A DNA stretch of 64,000 bases. Origin: Bimastos eiseni (lineage: Eukaryota; Annelida; Clitellata; Crassiclitellata; Lumbricidae). Positions 34,557-46,717 of the stretch are shown piece by piece. Below the pieces are notes generated by a model. The model was not told the DNA's origin. It did no database searches and worked only from the letters and a program-made list of their open reading frames with translations. The position numbers and the translations under genes were made by a program. Position 1 is the stretch's first letter, and the number at the start of each line of letters is the position of its first letter. The stretch lies in contig OY365808.1 in the NCBI GenBank assembly GCA_959347315.1, positions 4,207,705-4,271,704 of the forward strand, read 5' to 3'.

Positions 34557-34745
34557 CGCTCTCTCTCTCTCCCTCTCTCTCTCACTCTCTCTCTCTGTGA
34601 AGAGTTGTCGATTGGTCCAATTTTCATGACCCGACCCGACCTATTAAAAATGGACCCGACTCGACCCGACCCGACTTCTAAGGCCAAATATCTGATCAGA
34701 CCCGACCCATAAACGTACATGACCCGACCCCAATCCGACCCCACT
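34513..34745. repeat. (TC)n microsatellite and (CCCGA)n tract, left
   Basis: The interval 34513-34597 is (TC)n. The interval 34627-34745 contains many ACCCGACCCGAC words separated by short spacers. The same words recur at 35225-35340, so the two tracts may bound one element of about 730 bp (34600-35360) with no coding content. Confidence 0.7.
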
Positions 34746-35204
34746 CGTCTCGCTTTAGTGTTAATTTTATTTATATCATTTTCCGTAAAATTCTAATGTC
34801 GTATAAACGCGCATCATAGTCATACAAGATCATAATATTGATTTGTGAAGACGAATCAGGGAAGATACCCATCGTTTATTCCATTTATTTTGGCAAAAAC
34901 CTATTTTTTTCATACATGCAATAGAATTCCGGATATTGTTGGGTATATAAGAGTCCAGTCCGTATGTCCCAGAGTTGCCTCCTCAGCTAACACATGCTTG
35001 TAATTTTATCATTTTTATTATATCAGTTTATTATTAATGCCCTGCCCTTTCGTTTTTTTCATAAAATCATGAGAAATTATTCCATACGACAGCTTGAGCC
35101 GAATTCGGTGCAAAAAGAGACCCTGTTTTTCGCGATATTAAATTCATTTGATTGTAACTGATTAACATTATGAATATCACCTAGTTGAAAATAAGGCACT
35201 CCAA
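34746..35204. other. AT-rich spacer between CCCGA tracts
   Basis: No gene; AT-rich with no repeats visible. It may be the interior of the element bounded by the two CCCGA tracts. Confidence 0.4.
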
Positions 35205-35360
35205 AAATATGGGTGGGTCGAAATGGGTCCGGGTTTGGACCCGACCCAATTCGACCCGCCAGGATCTTGACTCGACCCGCCTAATTTACAGATATTCGCG
35301 ATCCGATCCGACCCGACCTGACCCGACCCGAATCGCTGGTAGTTCCGATCCGGGGACAAT
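35205..35360. repeat. (CCCGA)n tract, right
   Basis: GGGTCGAAATGGGTCCGGGT followed by ACCCGACCC and CCGATCCGACCCGACC words, giving both orientations of the pentamer and local hairpin potential. Same orientation as the left tract overall. Confidence 0.6.
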
Positions 35361-36189
35361 TCGTGTGTTTGTGTGTTTAAATGTGCTTGTGTGCGTCTGC
35401 GCGAGTGTTCTTCTTTCTCTCAGAATATTTGTTGCGGTCTGTATGCCTCTGTACTTCTTTGTTCCCTCTTTTTTGTTTTGACTGTCACTGTTGCATTGCT
35501 TTGCATTGTATCTAACCGCTTCTAAAGCGCTTCTCTCAGCACGAGCTGTTCACAAGAGCTCCCAGTGCGATCGACCCCGAGAGAAAAGACAGGATTTGAA
35601 GGGAGGTTAAGATGAGGAAGGACTAGATGGGAGGATGGCAAGGTGTAGGAGAAATCTATTCCATTGACCGGAACCTGAATTCAGCCATGGGGGTCAATAA
35701 CACAAGTTATCAGGGTTTGGGGGGGGCCGAGAGGGCGCGAAGGTTTCCCGCGTTCGTTTCAAACGTTTGATTATTTCAAGCATTAAATAACAATTGCATT
35801 TGGGAGGCGATGCTAATCAACCATTACACGAAAAACTAGCAACAGCAGCGTTAGAATTCTAGTTTTATCTAATTTTTCACATTTGCTTTGTTAATAATGG
35901 ACATTCTAAGATACACCTTAAGTCCAGCAGGTGTCCATACTTTATATTTATGCGAGGGATACTGGGGTGTAAAAATGACCGAAGACACTTCAAATTTAAA
36001 CGACTGTTTCCGAAATGTACCAGACATATATAAAGCTGAACCTGGAAAATTGGATGTATTAAACACTCAACACCATCAGTAATCAAGTTCGCTTTGAGTC
36101 AGATCTTGGTCTTTGTCTTAGAATACAGTGTATGTTGTTGGCTTTAGAAGTTTTGGCTTCAACCAAATCGGAATCGGGCGCAAGTCAAA
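35361..36189. repeat. LINE-tail fragment and unique sequence
   Basis: The interval 35505-35600 (minus) resembles the 3' terminus of the LINE family at 17233 (AAGCGCTTCTCTCAGCACGAGCTGTTC...CTCCCAGTGCGA). The rest has no gene. Frames at 35869-36086 are short and overlap on both strands. Confidence 0.5.
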
Positions 36190-36390
36190 CCTGGATCCGC
36201 ATGCACTACGCTGTCAGGCCGCGATAGCTTGTAAGGTAGACTGTATAATCGGCTGCTTGAAGGGTTCGCGTGAATAGGGGCAAAGGGAAATGCTTCGACC
36301 GTAAGTTAATTTGCTTTAGGATAATTATTTACTAGCATAATTACAGGTTGTAATTGCGTCGAGGATTAGAGCGTTGAACGTAAAAATTGC
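36190..36390 (+). repeat. Direct repeat, copy A
   Basis: The block ACGCTGTCAG ... GGTTCGCGTGAATAGG ... CAGGTTGTAATTGCGTCGAGGATTAGA recurs at 37175-37385 with substitutions and indels, about 1 kb away in the same orientation. Confidence 0.7.
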
Positions 36391-36429
36391 TCTTTTAATT
36401 AAAACCAATAGTAACTTTAGCTATTTTAT

Positions 36430-36810
36430 TAACATACTTTTTCTCACCTTTACTTATACCTTAACTTATTTTCTTACCCTTGCTTACCTTAACTCACCTC
36501 GCCTCGCCTCACCTTGACTTATCTTAACTTACCTTTACTTGCATTACTTACCTTGCCTCAACTTGCTTCATCTTTACTTACCGTAACTTACCATGACTTA
36601 CCTTAACTTAACTTAGCTTACTGTTTACTTACCTTAACTTACCGTTGTTTACTTGCCTTACCAGCCTTGCCTCACCTTGACTTGCCTTAACTTACTTATA
36701 CGCACCCTAACTTATCTTGCTTTTCTCTCATTTATCTTAACACACCTCTCCTCACCAAACCTCACTTTACATTAAGTTGCTAACGTCACCTTACCATTCC
36801 TTATATACCT
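36430..36810. repeat. Degenerate CTTAC/ACCTTA tract
   Basis: About 370 bp of CTTACCTTAACTTAC-like words, purine-poor on the plus strand. Similar short stretches occur at 63420-63480 and 63720-63805. No coding content. Confidence 0.8.
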
Positions 36811-38323
36811 GAATTTACTTCCGCATCATGTCCGCTATCCACGCCTAACTGACTGATGTGCGATCGGAATAAAGACGGATCGGACCGTTCAATTACTTTT
36901 CTCTGACTCCAGGGCTACACGAAGTCGCCTCAGACGAACAGGTCTCAACGGAATGTCTCGTTAAGCTGAGAAGCTATTCGACCGTACGACCGCACTATGT
37001 CGAGCGTCCCTAAGAACTGTCAGCCAGATGGCTCGGCTGTTCCTCCATCTAAAATAGATGATTAACCTCGACGGACAGAAGATGTCTTAGCCCCGATGGT
37101 TGGACGTGTCCGTCGAGCATTGACAGGGTAATGGACCGTATGCCGTCCGAAACCTCTGTTTTCAAAATTAATAAACTCTGTCCGTGCGTAACGCTGTCAG
37201 TCTGCGATTCCTTCAAAGGCAGAAGACTGTGTACGTGTTGTATCAATAATTAGCCGCTATTTGAAAGGTTCACGTGAATAGGAGCAGAATGGAACTGCTG
37301 CGACCGTAATTTAATTTATAATAATGTGTTTGTACAATGACAGGTTGTAATTGCATCGGGGATTAGAATTCTGAACGTAGGCACATCTGTGTCTGACTTG
37401 AAGGATTTGTTTGTGATGGGTGGTAGTAAGGAAATCCGCGTAGGAAAATATATTACACGGGGATGCCGGCAGGTGTATTAAATGAAGGTGACTTGAGTCT
37501 TATTAAGGAAAAGTGGAAAACTGAATAGATTGACTATATTACAAGAATATAAATATTCAAAATATAGCTAATAATCAATGCCGAGTTATTCGGAATAACT
37601 TGTAAACTCCTTCGCGAAATTTTAGCTTTCACAGTGCCTCGTCATTGGCTATGGCCTGAGTTACTGATGGATTAAGCTACATAATGTACTTTTCAGTCCT
37701 TCAGAAAATTGCTGACATTTTAGAATATTTACGTACATTCAGCAGTGAAGTCCGTTGCAGTAGCTGAAAATTCTTATTAGAAGTTACACAGTATTGGGAA
37801 ACTAAGAGAAGTAATTAAACGTTGTACCTGCAACTATACCTAGGCCATAATACACCGAGCACTTAATTTTGATTCCGAGCGTCACAATTGCATGACTCTT
37901 AAACATTGCAGTAAATTACGCTCGCACTACATAAGACTTACTTCGGTTGCACATAGAATCCGAAAGAAAAATCGAACCGACTTCTTTTCAGCTGCTAGCA
38001 GAGAGGTCAAAAGCATCCAAGGTCACCAAATTCATGTTACTAAGCAAACGACCGAACGTCCTGGACATTCTATAGTCCGTGCTGTGGAACTTCCAACAGA
38101 AATGCTTCTCTAAATGGCAGAGGGAAATGGAAATGCACCGGTATGAGACGTGCTAAAGATCTCTTGAAAAACCGTAACATCTCAACGACTGAGGTCAATG
38201 AGACGGGCAATTTTTCGATGTCTTCTGAGAGCGTTTCTCAGCAGTGACTGGAACATGATATATAATATTATGTAGGCCTATGTATGTAAATGACCATTTA
38301 TATACCGCCTAATAAGAATCTCA
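36811..38323. other. Gene-free stretch with direct-repeat copy B (37175-37385)
   Basis: Contains the second copy of the 36190-36390 repeat. Otherwise short frames only (for example 37892-38113 +), none recognised. Confidence 0.55.
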
Positions 38324-38400
38324 CGAATGGTAGCCGAGTGGTTAGAGCGCTCACCTTGTACAGCAGAAAACCTAGTTCTAGCCTATACTGTAAATATGAA
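38324..38400 (+). repeat. tRNA-derived SINE head (tRNA-like)
   Basis: TGGTAGCCGAGTGGTTAGAGCGCTCACC is a near-perfect tRNA 5' half with a consensus A box. The B-box position reads CTAGTTCTAGCC, a degenerate GGTTCRANYCC. The acceptor stem does not pair. A tRNA-derived SINE is more likely than a functional tRNA. Confidence 0.55.
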
Positions 38401-40384
38401 TGCGATTTCATATATAGCCTATTTAAAAAGCGTGACCAGTCACCTCTAGAGAAACCCGAAGGAGAAGGTCGATCTCAATATGCAAAGGATCGTGAAGAAC
38501 ATTCTAGCGGATCCTAGCCTATACCAGAAGGTATTCAACCTACATGTAAGTAGCTCGCTAGAATGAATGCACGACGCACTTATATTCTACAAACAAAATG
38601 CTAGTATACAATTGTAGCGCTCGGTAAATAAAAGCTGACGGTAATCAGTGGTGTCGTTTACAAATAGGCGCAATATAAGTATAATGTAATGTAAAGTTAT
38701 TGAGCATTTACGTAGCGCTCCTTCAAGATTTCTACTCAGAGGCGATTAACTATCATGAGCGAATGAAACATGCATACAGATCAGTTACCATGCCCATTAA
38801 GCTGAAACGAATCCCCAGTGGTGGGCCCACGCACACGCGTAGAACCAATCAACGGATTCCCGTCGATAAATATTTTGTACTGTGATCCTGTATTTACACA
38901 AATCGTTTTACTCTACATAAATCAATCACCATTATTCATGAGTGTCTTTTACAACTAGCTCTTGTGAATGGGCGCTATATGAGTGTTTGATACCGTACCG
39001 TTTGCATTTAGCCTACATTTATTATTGGTATCAATGTGTGTGAACATCACGCGGCCGTATCGACTCTGACACGGTACCAGTGCCAGGCTGAAAGCGTTGC
39101 ATCAACGCACACCTAGCGTTCGACGAGCATCCCTCTCCTCTGCCTCCTCATCCCGTCTACAGGTGGCGCCCTTGCTCAGTTGGTGTGTCGTCGACGTGTT
39201 AAGATAGCATTCTTAAAGAAGACGCCAAGTCTGCGAAGGGGATCGGTGAAAATCTGGTCGGTCTGACGTAAGACTGCATAACCAATGAGCTAGTGTTCAT
39301 TGCTGAAGAACCGTTTACGGTATGTTCTTCAAGTCGTTCGTTCGCTCGTTCTTTCGTTCATCCATTCATTCGCTCGTTCTTTCGTTCATTCATTCGCTCG
39401 TTCTTTCGTTCGTTCATTCGCTCGTTTATTCTCACGTTCGTTCATTCGTTCACTAATTTAATCCCTCCGTCCTAACTTGGGTCTCCTGTGAAATTGACAA
39501 GTATTTTGGTATTTTATAGTCATGTAGATCTTTATTTGCATTCCCAAATAAAGTTAAATAAAATAGGAGAAATGAAATAAAATCTCTTATTCGAACCTTT
39601 GTCCATTTTTGCTTATTATGTTCGTACAAATAAAGGTAGACAAGTTGACAAAATTATTGCTCAATTTGCGATCAAATTTCGCCTTTTTTCACAAAGTCCG
39701 CAGTAGGTTATTAGCCATTTAAAATGAAATAGAGATTAATTCCAATTTTTAAGTTTTAAATAACGGCTTTAAAAAGAGCATTTAACACCCAAGATTTATT
39801 CCTACGGTTTCAGATGGTTATTATTTATGCTCCTTTATTTTGATATAATGCAAGAATTGGCTTATTTGCAAAATTGAAGCTTTCGTCAGTGTTAGGCCTA
39901 TTAATGCGAAACTTGTATGTAGCTCAGTAACTTATTTATCTTCGAAAGAAGACGGTTTCTTTTTCCCGTTCCAGTTTTAATGCACTACCACGCATCACAA
40001 AAATTATAATGTTTATTTTAATGTGGCAACGACCCACTGGTGTAAGCACTTGAATTACCTATATTCACTGCATCTATTTCGTGAGGTGTAGTGTGTGATT
40101 CCAACGTATTTGACAAGGAACGTCATTTAGGGGACAGACGGGTAACTGCCTCGTGAATATGATGAAAAATTAAACTATTTATACGCAGGCCTTTGTCAAT
40201 GCATTTGCAAACTGTCTCATAGACAATTGTCATGCATGGACTCTGAGTTTTCCTTCTAGACATTTTAGTAAATCGTTTAATTCAAATTATTATAACCGTT
40301 GAAAAACTTGAGTTTCCAAAAGTAACAAGAAAACTATCAGAACCTAATCTATATTAAATACATTTTAGTGACAAGCAGAGTGTT
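38401..40384. other. Gene-free stretch with (TTCATTCGTTCG)n tract
   Basis: The interval 39330-39455 is a TTCG/TTCA tetranucleotide tract. The interval 38700-38760 holds a LINE-tail-like GTAGCGCTCCTTCAAGATTTC. No gene recognised. Confidence 0.5.
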
Positions 40385-40855
40385 ATGGTCTCGAGACAGT
40401 GTCTCGGTCTCGAGACATCCCGAGACAGTTTTTAATGTCTCGGTCTCGGTCTCGGAAGCCTGATGTCTCGGTCTCGGTCTCGATCTCGAGGTAGTGTTTC
40501 GAATTTTTAGAAACTGTCTTGAAGTGAATGTCTTGTTCTGTCTCGAACAAGCGATCTCGATAAGTTTCGCGTGAACTGTCTTAAAATCTTACGCGGTAAT
40601 ATAAAAACTGTTCTCAGGAATTTGTACGATATATATTATAAGTTCCAAATTGAAATAACAAATAAACATTATTCCCGAAAACTGATACATTAGCATTTTA
40701 CAGCATTTTATATAGGATCACTTGTCTTTTACCGTCTCGTACTGTCTTGAACCTAGTGTCTCAGTCTAGGTCTCGGTCTTGGTACCTCACTGTCTCGGTC
40801 TCGGTCTCGGCACCTCACTGTCTCGGTCTCGTCTTGGTCTTGAAGTTTCAAGTCT
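40385..40855. repeat. GTCTCG-bounded repeat element
   Basis: Two arrays of TCTCGG/GTCTCG words (40388-40500 and 40733-40845) in the same orientation enclose about 230 bp of AT-rich sequence. CTCGAGAC and CCCGAGACA words near the left edge provide the inverse orientation. No coding content. Family unknown. Confidence 0.65.
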
Positions 40856-41974
40856 TGCATACAACACCGGTGACAAGATACATCTTGGATTGTCTTTTTG
40901 CATATGTAGACTAGACGCATAATTAACTCGTTTAACTCGTTTATTGATATCCAACAATACAATTGAACAAGCTGACCAGGTTTTGCTCTCCTTGTGCAAA
41001 ATCGGAACAGCTGAAATATCGTTCCAGTATTTGTCTACCTTCAGAATTATTTCGTAATAAGGTCTATTTATCAATTTGTCCAGTCTCTTACAGATACACT
41101 ATATGACCCACTGGTTGCAGGCAAACAGTAACACATTAATAGCTAAGAGAAGAAAATAATCATAACTTTTGAAGCAGATATCGTTGTGTCATTAGAGATG
41201 CATAGAAATAATACGTTTAGTTCAATACAGCATTCATTCATAAAATACTTTTGTATAATTGTTGTGATTCTAATCATTTTAAAAGTTTTGATTTAGCAAT
41301 TGATGGCACAGTGTGGCATTCTGTCTTATTCGTTTTATCTAAAAATGCAACAGAGTACCGTAAATGTACTATTAGTTGAACCGGATCGGACGGCCATGTC
41401 TGTTTTTCGGCTGTGCCTACTGTGGCCATTCTCTCAAGACATCTGCGCCAGGGCAAAACGAGGATCTTTGAGTACCATGGATATAGCTAGAGCGTGACTG
41501 CGGTCTAATTATTCATGAGTTCGTTTCTTCTTTGAACGTAAAAATGTCTTTAAAGGTAGAACCATTGGACATCAATATATAGAAGCGTACACAAAACATT
41601 AAGAGAAGTCTTTCCAACGTCTGGTAGGCCCATACAGTCCCCGAAAAGATCGAGAGGAGGTATTTACAATTTCATGAATGTTGCGCGAGAACATGACGGT
41701 TCCATCTGATTGACGTCCTTCTATAAAGATTCTGTTGTTAGGAATGAACCGATTTATATTATATATTTAGTATCTTACTTACTTAGACTTAGTTCCTCCC
41801 GCTCCTCTAGGAATATTGGTCAGTTATTTAGTATCAATATATATATATATATATATATATATACATGTGTATATATAATATTTAGTTGGATTTATATTCC
41901 GAATTGAGGAAACCGTATTGATCACCAACAGTTTAGTTATAATAAAACCTCGTAAATGGTAAGAGGATGACAGG
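40856..41974. other. Gene-free stretch
   Basis: Nothing beyond a (TA)n tract at 41838-41880. Short frames only. Confidence 0.5.
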
Positions 41975-42410
41975 ACAATAACCCCCCGTACAAATAACCC
42001 TCCGTACAAATAACCCCCCGTCCAAATAACCCCCCGTACAAATAACCCTCCGTACAAATAACCCCCGTACAAATAAGCTCCCCGTACAAATAACCCCCCC
42101 GTACAAATAACCCCCCGTACAAATACCCCCCGTACAAATAACCCCCCGTACAAATAACCCCCCCGTACAAATAACCCCCCGTACAAATACCCCCCGTACA
42201 AATAACCCCCGTACAAATAACCCCCCGTAAAAATAACCCCTCGTACAAATAACCCCCCGTACAAATACCCCCCGTACAAATAACCCCCCGTACAAATAAC
42301 CCCCCGTACAAATAACCCCCCGTACAAATAACCCCTCGTACAAATAACCCTCCGTACAAATAACCTCCCGTACAAATAACCCCACGTAAAATAACCCCTC
42401 GGACAACAAC
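41975..42410. repeat. 16-bp minisatellite CCCCCCGTACAAATAA
   Basis: About 25 tandem copies of a 16-bp unit with a C3-C7 run and GTACAAATAA, varying in C number and occasionally by substitution. Because 16 is not a multiple of 3 and the unit lacks minus-strand stops in every phase, all three minus frames stay open and give look-alike Gly/Val/Tyr/Leu pseudo-proteins (up to 237 codons). The minus strand has periodic G-runs, so G-quadruplex formation is plausible. Confidence 0.95.
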
Positions 42411-42454
42411 AACCCGAACAATTACCCCAATGCAAATACTCCCTCCGGACAATA

Positions 42455-43165
42455 ACATCGGGCATAAAAAGGAATCTATGAAAGTGGACAAACATCTGTA
42501 CGCAGATGACACACAACTCGTCTAATTCTCCTTCCAATATCTATATAAAAAAAAATCGCACGGCTATATAATGTGGCTAGCGTAATCTCTCAATGGATGT
42601 CGCCCAACCATCTCTACCTCAACCGTTTCAAAACAAATTCACCATAGGCCTTACTGACGAAATAAGAAACCTCAGACCTTTAAATACACCTATCCACAAA
42701 CTCTTCATCCCTTCCCTTCCCTTCTGATACCCTGTCCGCAATTTTGACGTTACCTTCAAACCTCATCTTTTTTCTCTACCCATATCTACAACCTCTTGAG
42801 CTCCTGTTACATACACATTGGTGACTTTTACCGCATTCGGAACATGCTCGACCTCAAAAGTACCTCCAACACTGCTACTTATCTTGTCCACACGAAGCTC
42901 GATTACTGCAGTAACCTTTTCCTCAACCTTGAATCAACACAAATCGTCTGCAACTTATCCAAAGCTCGCTAGCCAAAGCCATCATCAGAATGTCCAAGAA
43001 TCCTCAATTCACTGCATTGGCTAAAAAGTCACAGAGCTCATCCACTTCTGAGTCCTGTCTCTGACCTACGACTGCCAACAATACTCAAGCCCAACTATCT
43101 TCTCGAACTCTTCGCCATCCAGCAAACTCGCTCTATCCGCTCATATTCCTATCTTTTTACTTGCT
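42455..43165 (+). pseudogene. CR1-like LINE reverse-transcriptase fragment
   Basis: The plus strand encodes the catalytic YADD box (HLYADDTQL, YADD at 42499-42510), then an ISQWMSPNHLYLNRFKT segment (about 42585-42635), an IGDFYRIRNMLDLKSTSNTA-type block with LVHTKLDYC (42825-42910), a LSKARLAKAI...-like block and a YLLELFAIQQTRSIRS block (43095-43145). These are consecutive C-terminal regions of CR1/L2-type polymerases. Several stops and frameshifts break it, and the upstream polymerase and endonuclease are missing. Confidence 0.88.
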
Positions 43166-43649
43166 CCATAGGTTTTCCTTTGCCAAGAGCAACACTGATT
43201 CCGATGTGACACCATAGTACCATGTGGTGCGAAGGAAATGATATCTGCAAATAACTCTTCGCTAATCAGGTTTTTACAAATTGCAATAAGAAAGGAAAGG
43301 CTACAGCTTGTAATTCGCTAGGTCGGGAGAGACTGTTCCATGTGAAGTTCAAGCTCTCCTTGCTACTGTGACATATAGAAAGACGGTGTTATTCATCTGA
43401 GCTCACCAAGAGTTTCAGCTCAGAGCATGACGTATTTCCGAAATCATTTTCTAATTTCGGCATAACACGGCATAATACAGTAACCTCGGCCTAATACGGT
43501 ATGCAGAGAGCCAATGCTGTCTCTGGCTGCTTCCTTTTCACTGGTATCATACGACCGATGAACTAAATATCTGAAAGTGACTTAGAGTTGAACCCTTTTG
43601 TATGGCTCATTAGTTCAGCACACAAGCTGGACTCCTCCCTGGTTGCACT
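43166..43649. other. Gene-free stretch
   Basis: Probable 3' remains of the CR1-like element up to about 43210 (a CCAAGAGCAACACTGATTCCGA word that recurs at 46803-46825). Nothing else recognised. Confidence 0.4.
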
Positions 43650-43734
43650 CTGCCAGTGCCAGTCCCAAGCCTGGATAAAGAAGGAGGGCGACGCTAAGGG
43701 TCTCTGTTACCACACATTGTCGTTAAACTGCAAC
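43650..43734 (+). repeat. RTE-type LINE 3'-end fragment
   Basis: GCCAGTGCCAGTCCCAAGCC...GGATAAAG...GGAGGGCGACGC is typical of the 3' region of RTE-class LINEs. The block recurs inverted at 51684-51766. Confidence 0.65.
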
Positions 43735-44289
43735 TACTACTAGAACGCTTGATTATTGACCATCAGTAGCCTGGCTTATTCAGGCGAGTTCAATTGAAAC
43801 GAAAGAGATGAAACCGCCTTCAGATGAGGCTCGCAATGAGAGTATTGAAGCTGAACATAGGAGAATAATGCCGTGATCCGCTTAAAGTAACGTGCATTTA
43901 AAAGAGAAAGATGCACAGTTTCTATGAATCAGTTCATATCCATTTATCAGCAGCGATGCAAGTTAAGCTGCGACCGCGGAAGTGAATCCGATTTGGTGAA
44001 ACACGATCATGGAAAGAAAGGTGGATAAAGCCTTCAATCATATGTTCTCAATATCCAGCTCGTAGCACGAAAGCCCGTGCTTTAGTCGTTGTCATTGTGT
44101 GAGCGGATATATTCGGCAACCCCATTATGCGGCTATAGATTCTACTTATTGACTTCGGCCCAATGGTCGACCGACTTTCGTTCTTACATGCTGAATTGCA
44201 TTTTTATCCATCATATTCGCACTTTCCTGATTTCACATTCATAGCAGAATTGTATCATTCTAGAGCAGCCATAGATGACGTGGGCGTCA

Positions 44290-44720
44290 GTTTCTTTGTC
44301 TGTCTGTGTATCGCCGGAAGCTAATGACCTTTTTATCTGATTGGGGTATTGTGGCAGTTGCTCGGATGAGCTTCTGTAGAAAGGTGCTATATAAATGCAC
44401 ATTTACGCTAACGAGAGCCATCGGAACTTGAGTTGTGTTGAAGCGTCCAAATGTGATGCCAGCGTCAAAGGATACCCTCTGATCGGTCATCGTTAGCCCA
44501 TTAAAACGCTCAAGGATAAAGGTTGACAACAGTGACAGGCAGCAGGACTGACTAACAGACAGCAAGACAGAAGCACAAATAGACGGAGGGATGGACGGAC
44601 CGACAGACGAACAGACAGATAGACGGATGGAGAGACAGACAGATTGACGGAAAGACAGATAGATAGATGGAATGAACGGACAGGCAGAACGGAACAGGCA
44701 AGCAGACGGATGTACAGACA
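44290..44720. repeat. LINE tail (+) followed by a GACA/GACGGA tract
   Basis: The interval 44300-44405 ends with GTAGAAAGGTGCTATATAAATGC, the recurring LINE 3' terminus. The interval 44530-44715 is a GACAGAC/GACGGA tract. Minus-strand ORFs (up to 144 codons) are Ser/Cys/Leu artefacts. Confidence 0.7.
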
Positions 44721-46603
44721 AACAGCAACGTACAATATTGACAATTTTTCACTAACAATATAATCGTCAAAGCGATACACTATGCGCTTAGGTTGTAACG
44801 ACAAACAGGAGCATTAGGTCGAAATAGCATCATGTCATAAAACTACTTTGCAACGGTCGGTTCATAATGGGAGTACGACCCGTATACCCATGGGTGAATT
44901 GACATCTATCTAATTGTTTGCATCGTCACCCCATAGTCCATTAATACTTAGCCCCAACATATAAATCTTCATTACGTGATCAGGTCCAACGTAAGGTGGT
45001 GGAGGGGCATTGCGTGACAGTGGATGACAGCATGCTATGGAAAGTCACTCTGTAGTGTGTAGCAGATTCAGAATAAGCAGATTTAGATTTGATAAGATTT
45101 AGACATTGACTCTTTAACGACCAGCACGTGGTAAATCGTAAGGCATGATCAATAACGCTGGTCGTTAAATGGTTAACCGATTCAACAGTATAGAACGAGC
45201 ACGGACGATTTCTGGTTGACTAAGTATTTGGGTAAGTTAATAAGTAAGTGATTGATCAAATTGATAAATAAGTTAGTAACTTAGTAGCCTTTTATTTACA
45301 TCTGACGAATACTTACCTATTGAAATTGACCATTACAGCTAATGGTCTCTTTCAATAAATACTTTAGGTATTCGACGGAAAACCATTTCAGCACTTATAT
45401 AATATTCAGGTACCTTGTGTAGGCCTATCTTAGGCTAAGTTACTAGGTTAGAGACTAAGAGGTCGTGGCTTAAAGCAAGAATTTATATCAAGACACTGGC
45501 CTCTGCGAACCTTAGCTAACTCATTTATGACGAGTGCACTGACCGTACGATATCGGTGGAAAGAGAAAAAGCGAGGGGGACTTGGGCAAAAGACATATAA
45601 GGCTTTGTGTTTTTTCCTGTAAAGTAGGCTTGACATGACATCGTAGCAGACGTTGCGGGATTATTCAGTTTCTAGTGAGTTGCTTATAGATGTCTCTTGC
45701 GGTAAGAACTGCATACAATTTCACCATGTTCAAAAAATGAAATATCGGGCAAATATTAAAAATTGGCAATACTCTCTACCAGTTAGATAAAGACTGGGCA
45801 TGCAACTGTAAGAGTTGCATAAACTGAAGCTAAATGTTTGCTTAATAAAAGAGTACATTAATTCTCTGATGCACCAATTTCTTTAGCGTACACGCCTAAT
45901 TTCCTAACGCCTATGGCATCGCTTTTATTGATCGGAAGTAGCCAATTTCAATTAGGTTCAATCAGGTATTAGAGCATGCCCTATTGAAGGAAGTCAATAT
46001 CGAAATGCAGCTGTACCGTATTGTGTTTTACTGATTATGATTGATTTATAAGCCCAATTTTGTAAAAGCCACGACATCGAGTTTTCCATATTAGGCTAAT
46101 ATTTCGAAAGGATATTCTGGCCCCATTCGACTGGAGCCATGCGTTGAATTGGCCGGTGGGTTTAGCCAATTTTGTTCAATTGAGAAAATTCACCATATCG
46201 CCGACTCCAACGGTGCAACCCAGTGCATGCAGTCACTGCATTGTACTTTACTTAGCTTTAGCTCAGACGACTTTATCTGCAGCAATTCGTGGAGGACTTT
46301 CTATTCAAAGAAGCGTTCATAAACAGACACACAGAAAGATATATAAACACACAGAAAGACTAAAATTGAGTCATACAGGGATTGGAAGGTAGAGATATAG
46401 GGACAGGGTCACACTTAAATACGACATGAGAAGTATTTTTGGCATTTACATGAGTTTTAATTTGGCAGAAAATTGGGTTGTATATCTGGTTGCATATGCC
46501 TATAGCACGCAGACAGACTTAGAGATACACCGAGAGACAGAAACATTTGAACATGTATGTGTGACGTTTACTGACCGTCGTTTCATATAAGTTTATATGG
46601 CTA
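44721..46603. other. Gene-free stretch with one hairpin
   Basis: A perfect 13-bp inverted repeat TTTAACGACCAGC / GCTGGTCGTTAAA (45113-45125, 45157-45169) flanks 31 bases and includes an E-box CACGTG (45125-45130). No gene recognised; the 82-codon frame at 46144-46392 lacks known motifs. Confidence 0.5.
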
Positions 46604-46630
46604 AATTACACACACACACACACAAATGCC

Positions 46631-46716
<86 letters not shown>
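46604..46716. repeat. (CA)n and (GA)n microsatellites
   Basis: The interval 46606-46624 is (CA)n and 46636-46714 is (GA)n; Arg-Glu and Ser-Leu dipeptide frames are artefacts. Confidence 0.95.

Positions 46717-46717
<1 letters not shown>

Noticed and set aside
38324..38400. Functional tRNA gene
   Set aside because: Good A box but degenerate B box and unpaired acceptor stem; annotated as a SINE head instead.
41824..42537. Glycine-rich cuticle- or silk-like proteins on the minus strand
   Set aside because: All three frames are equally open because the 16-bp unit lacks stops; no signal peptide and no unique part.
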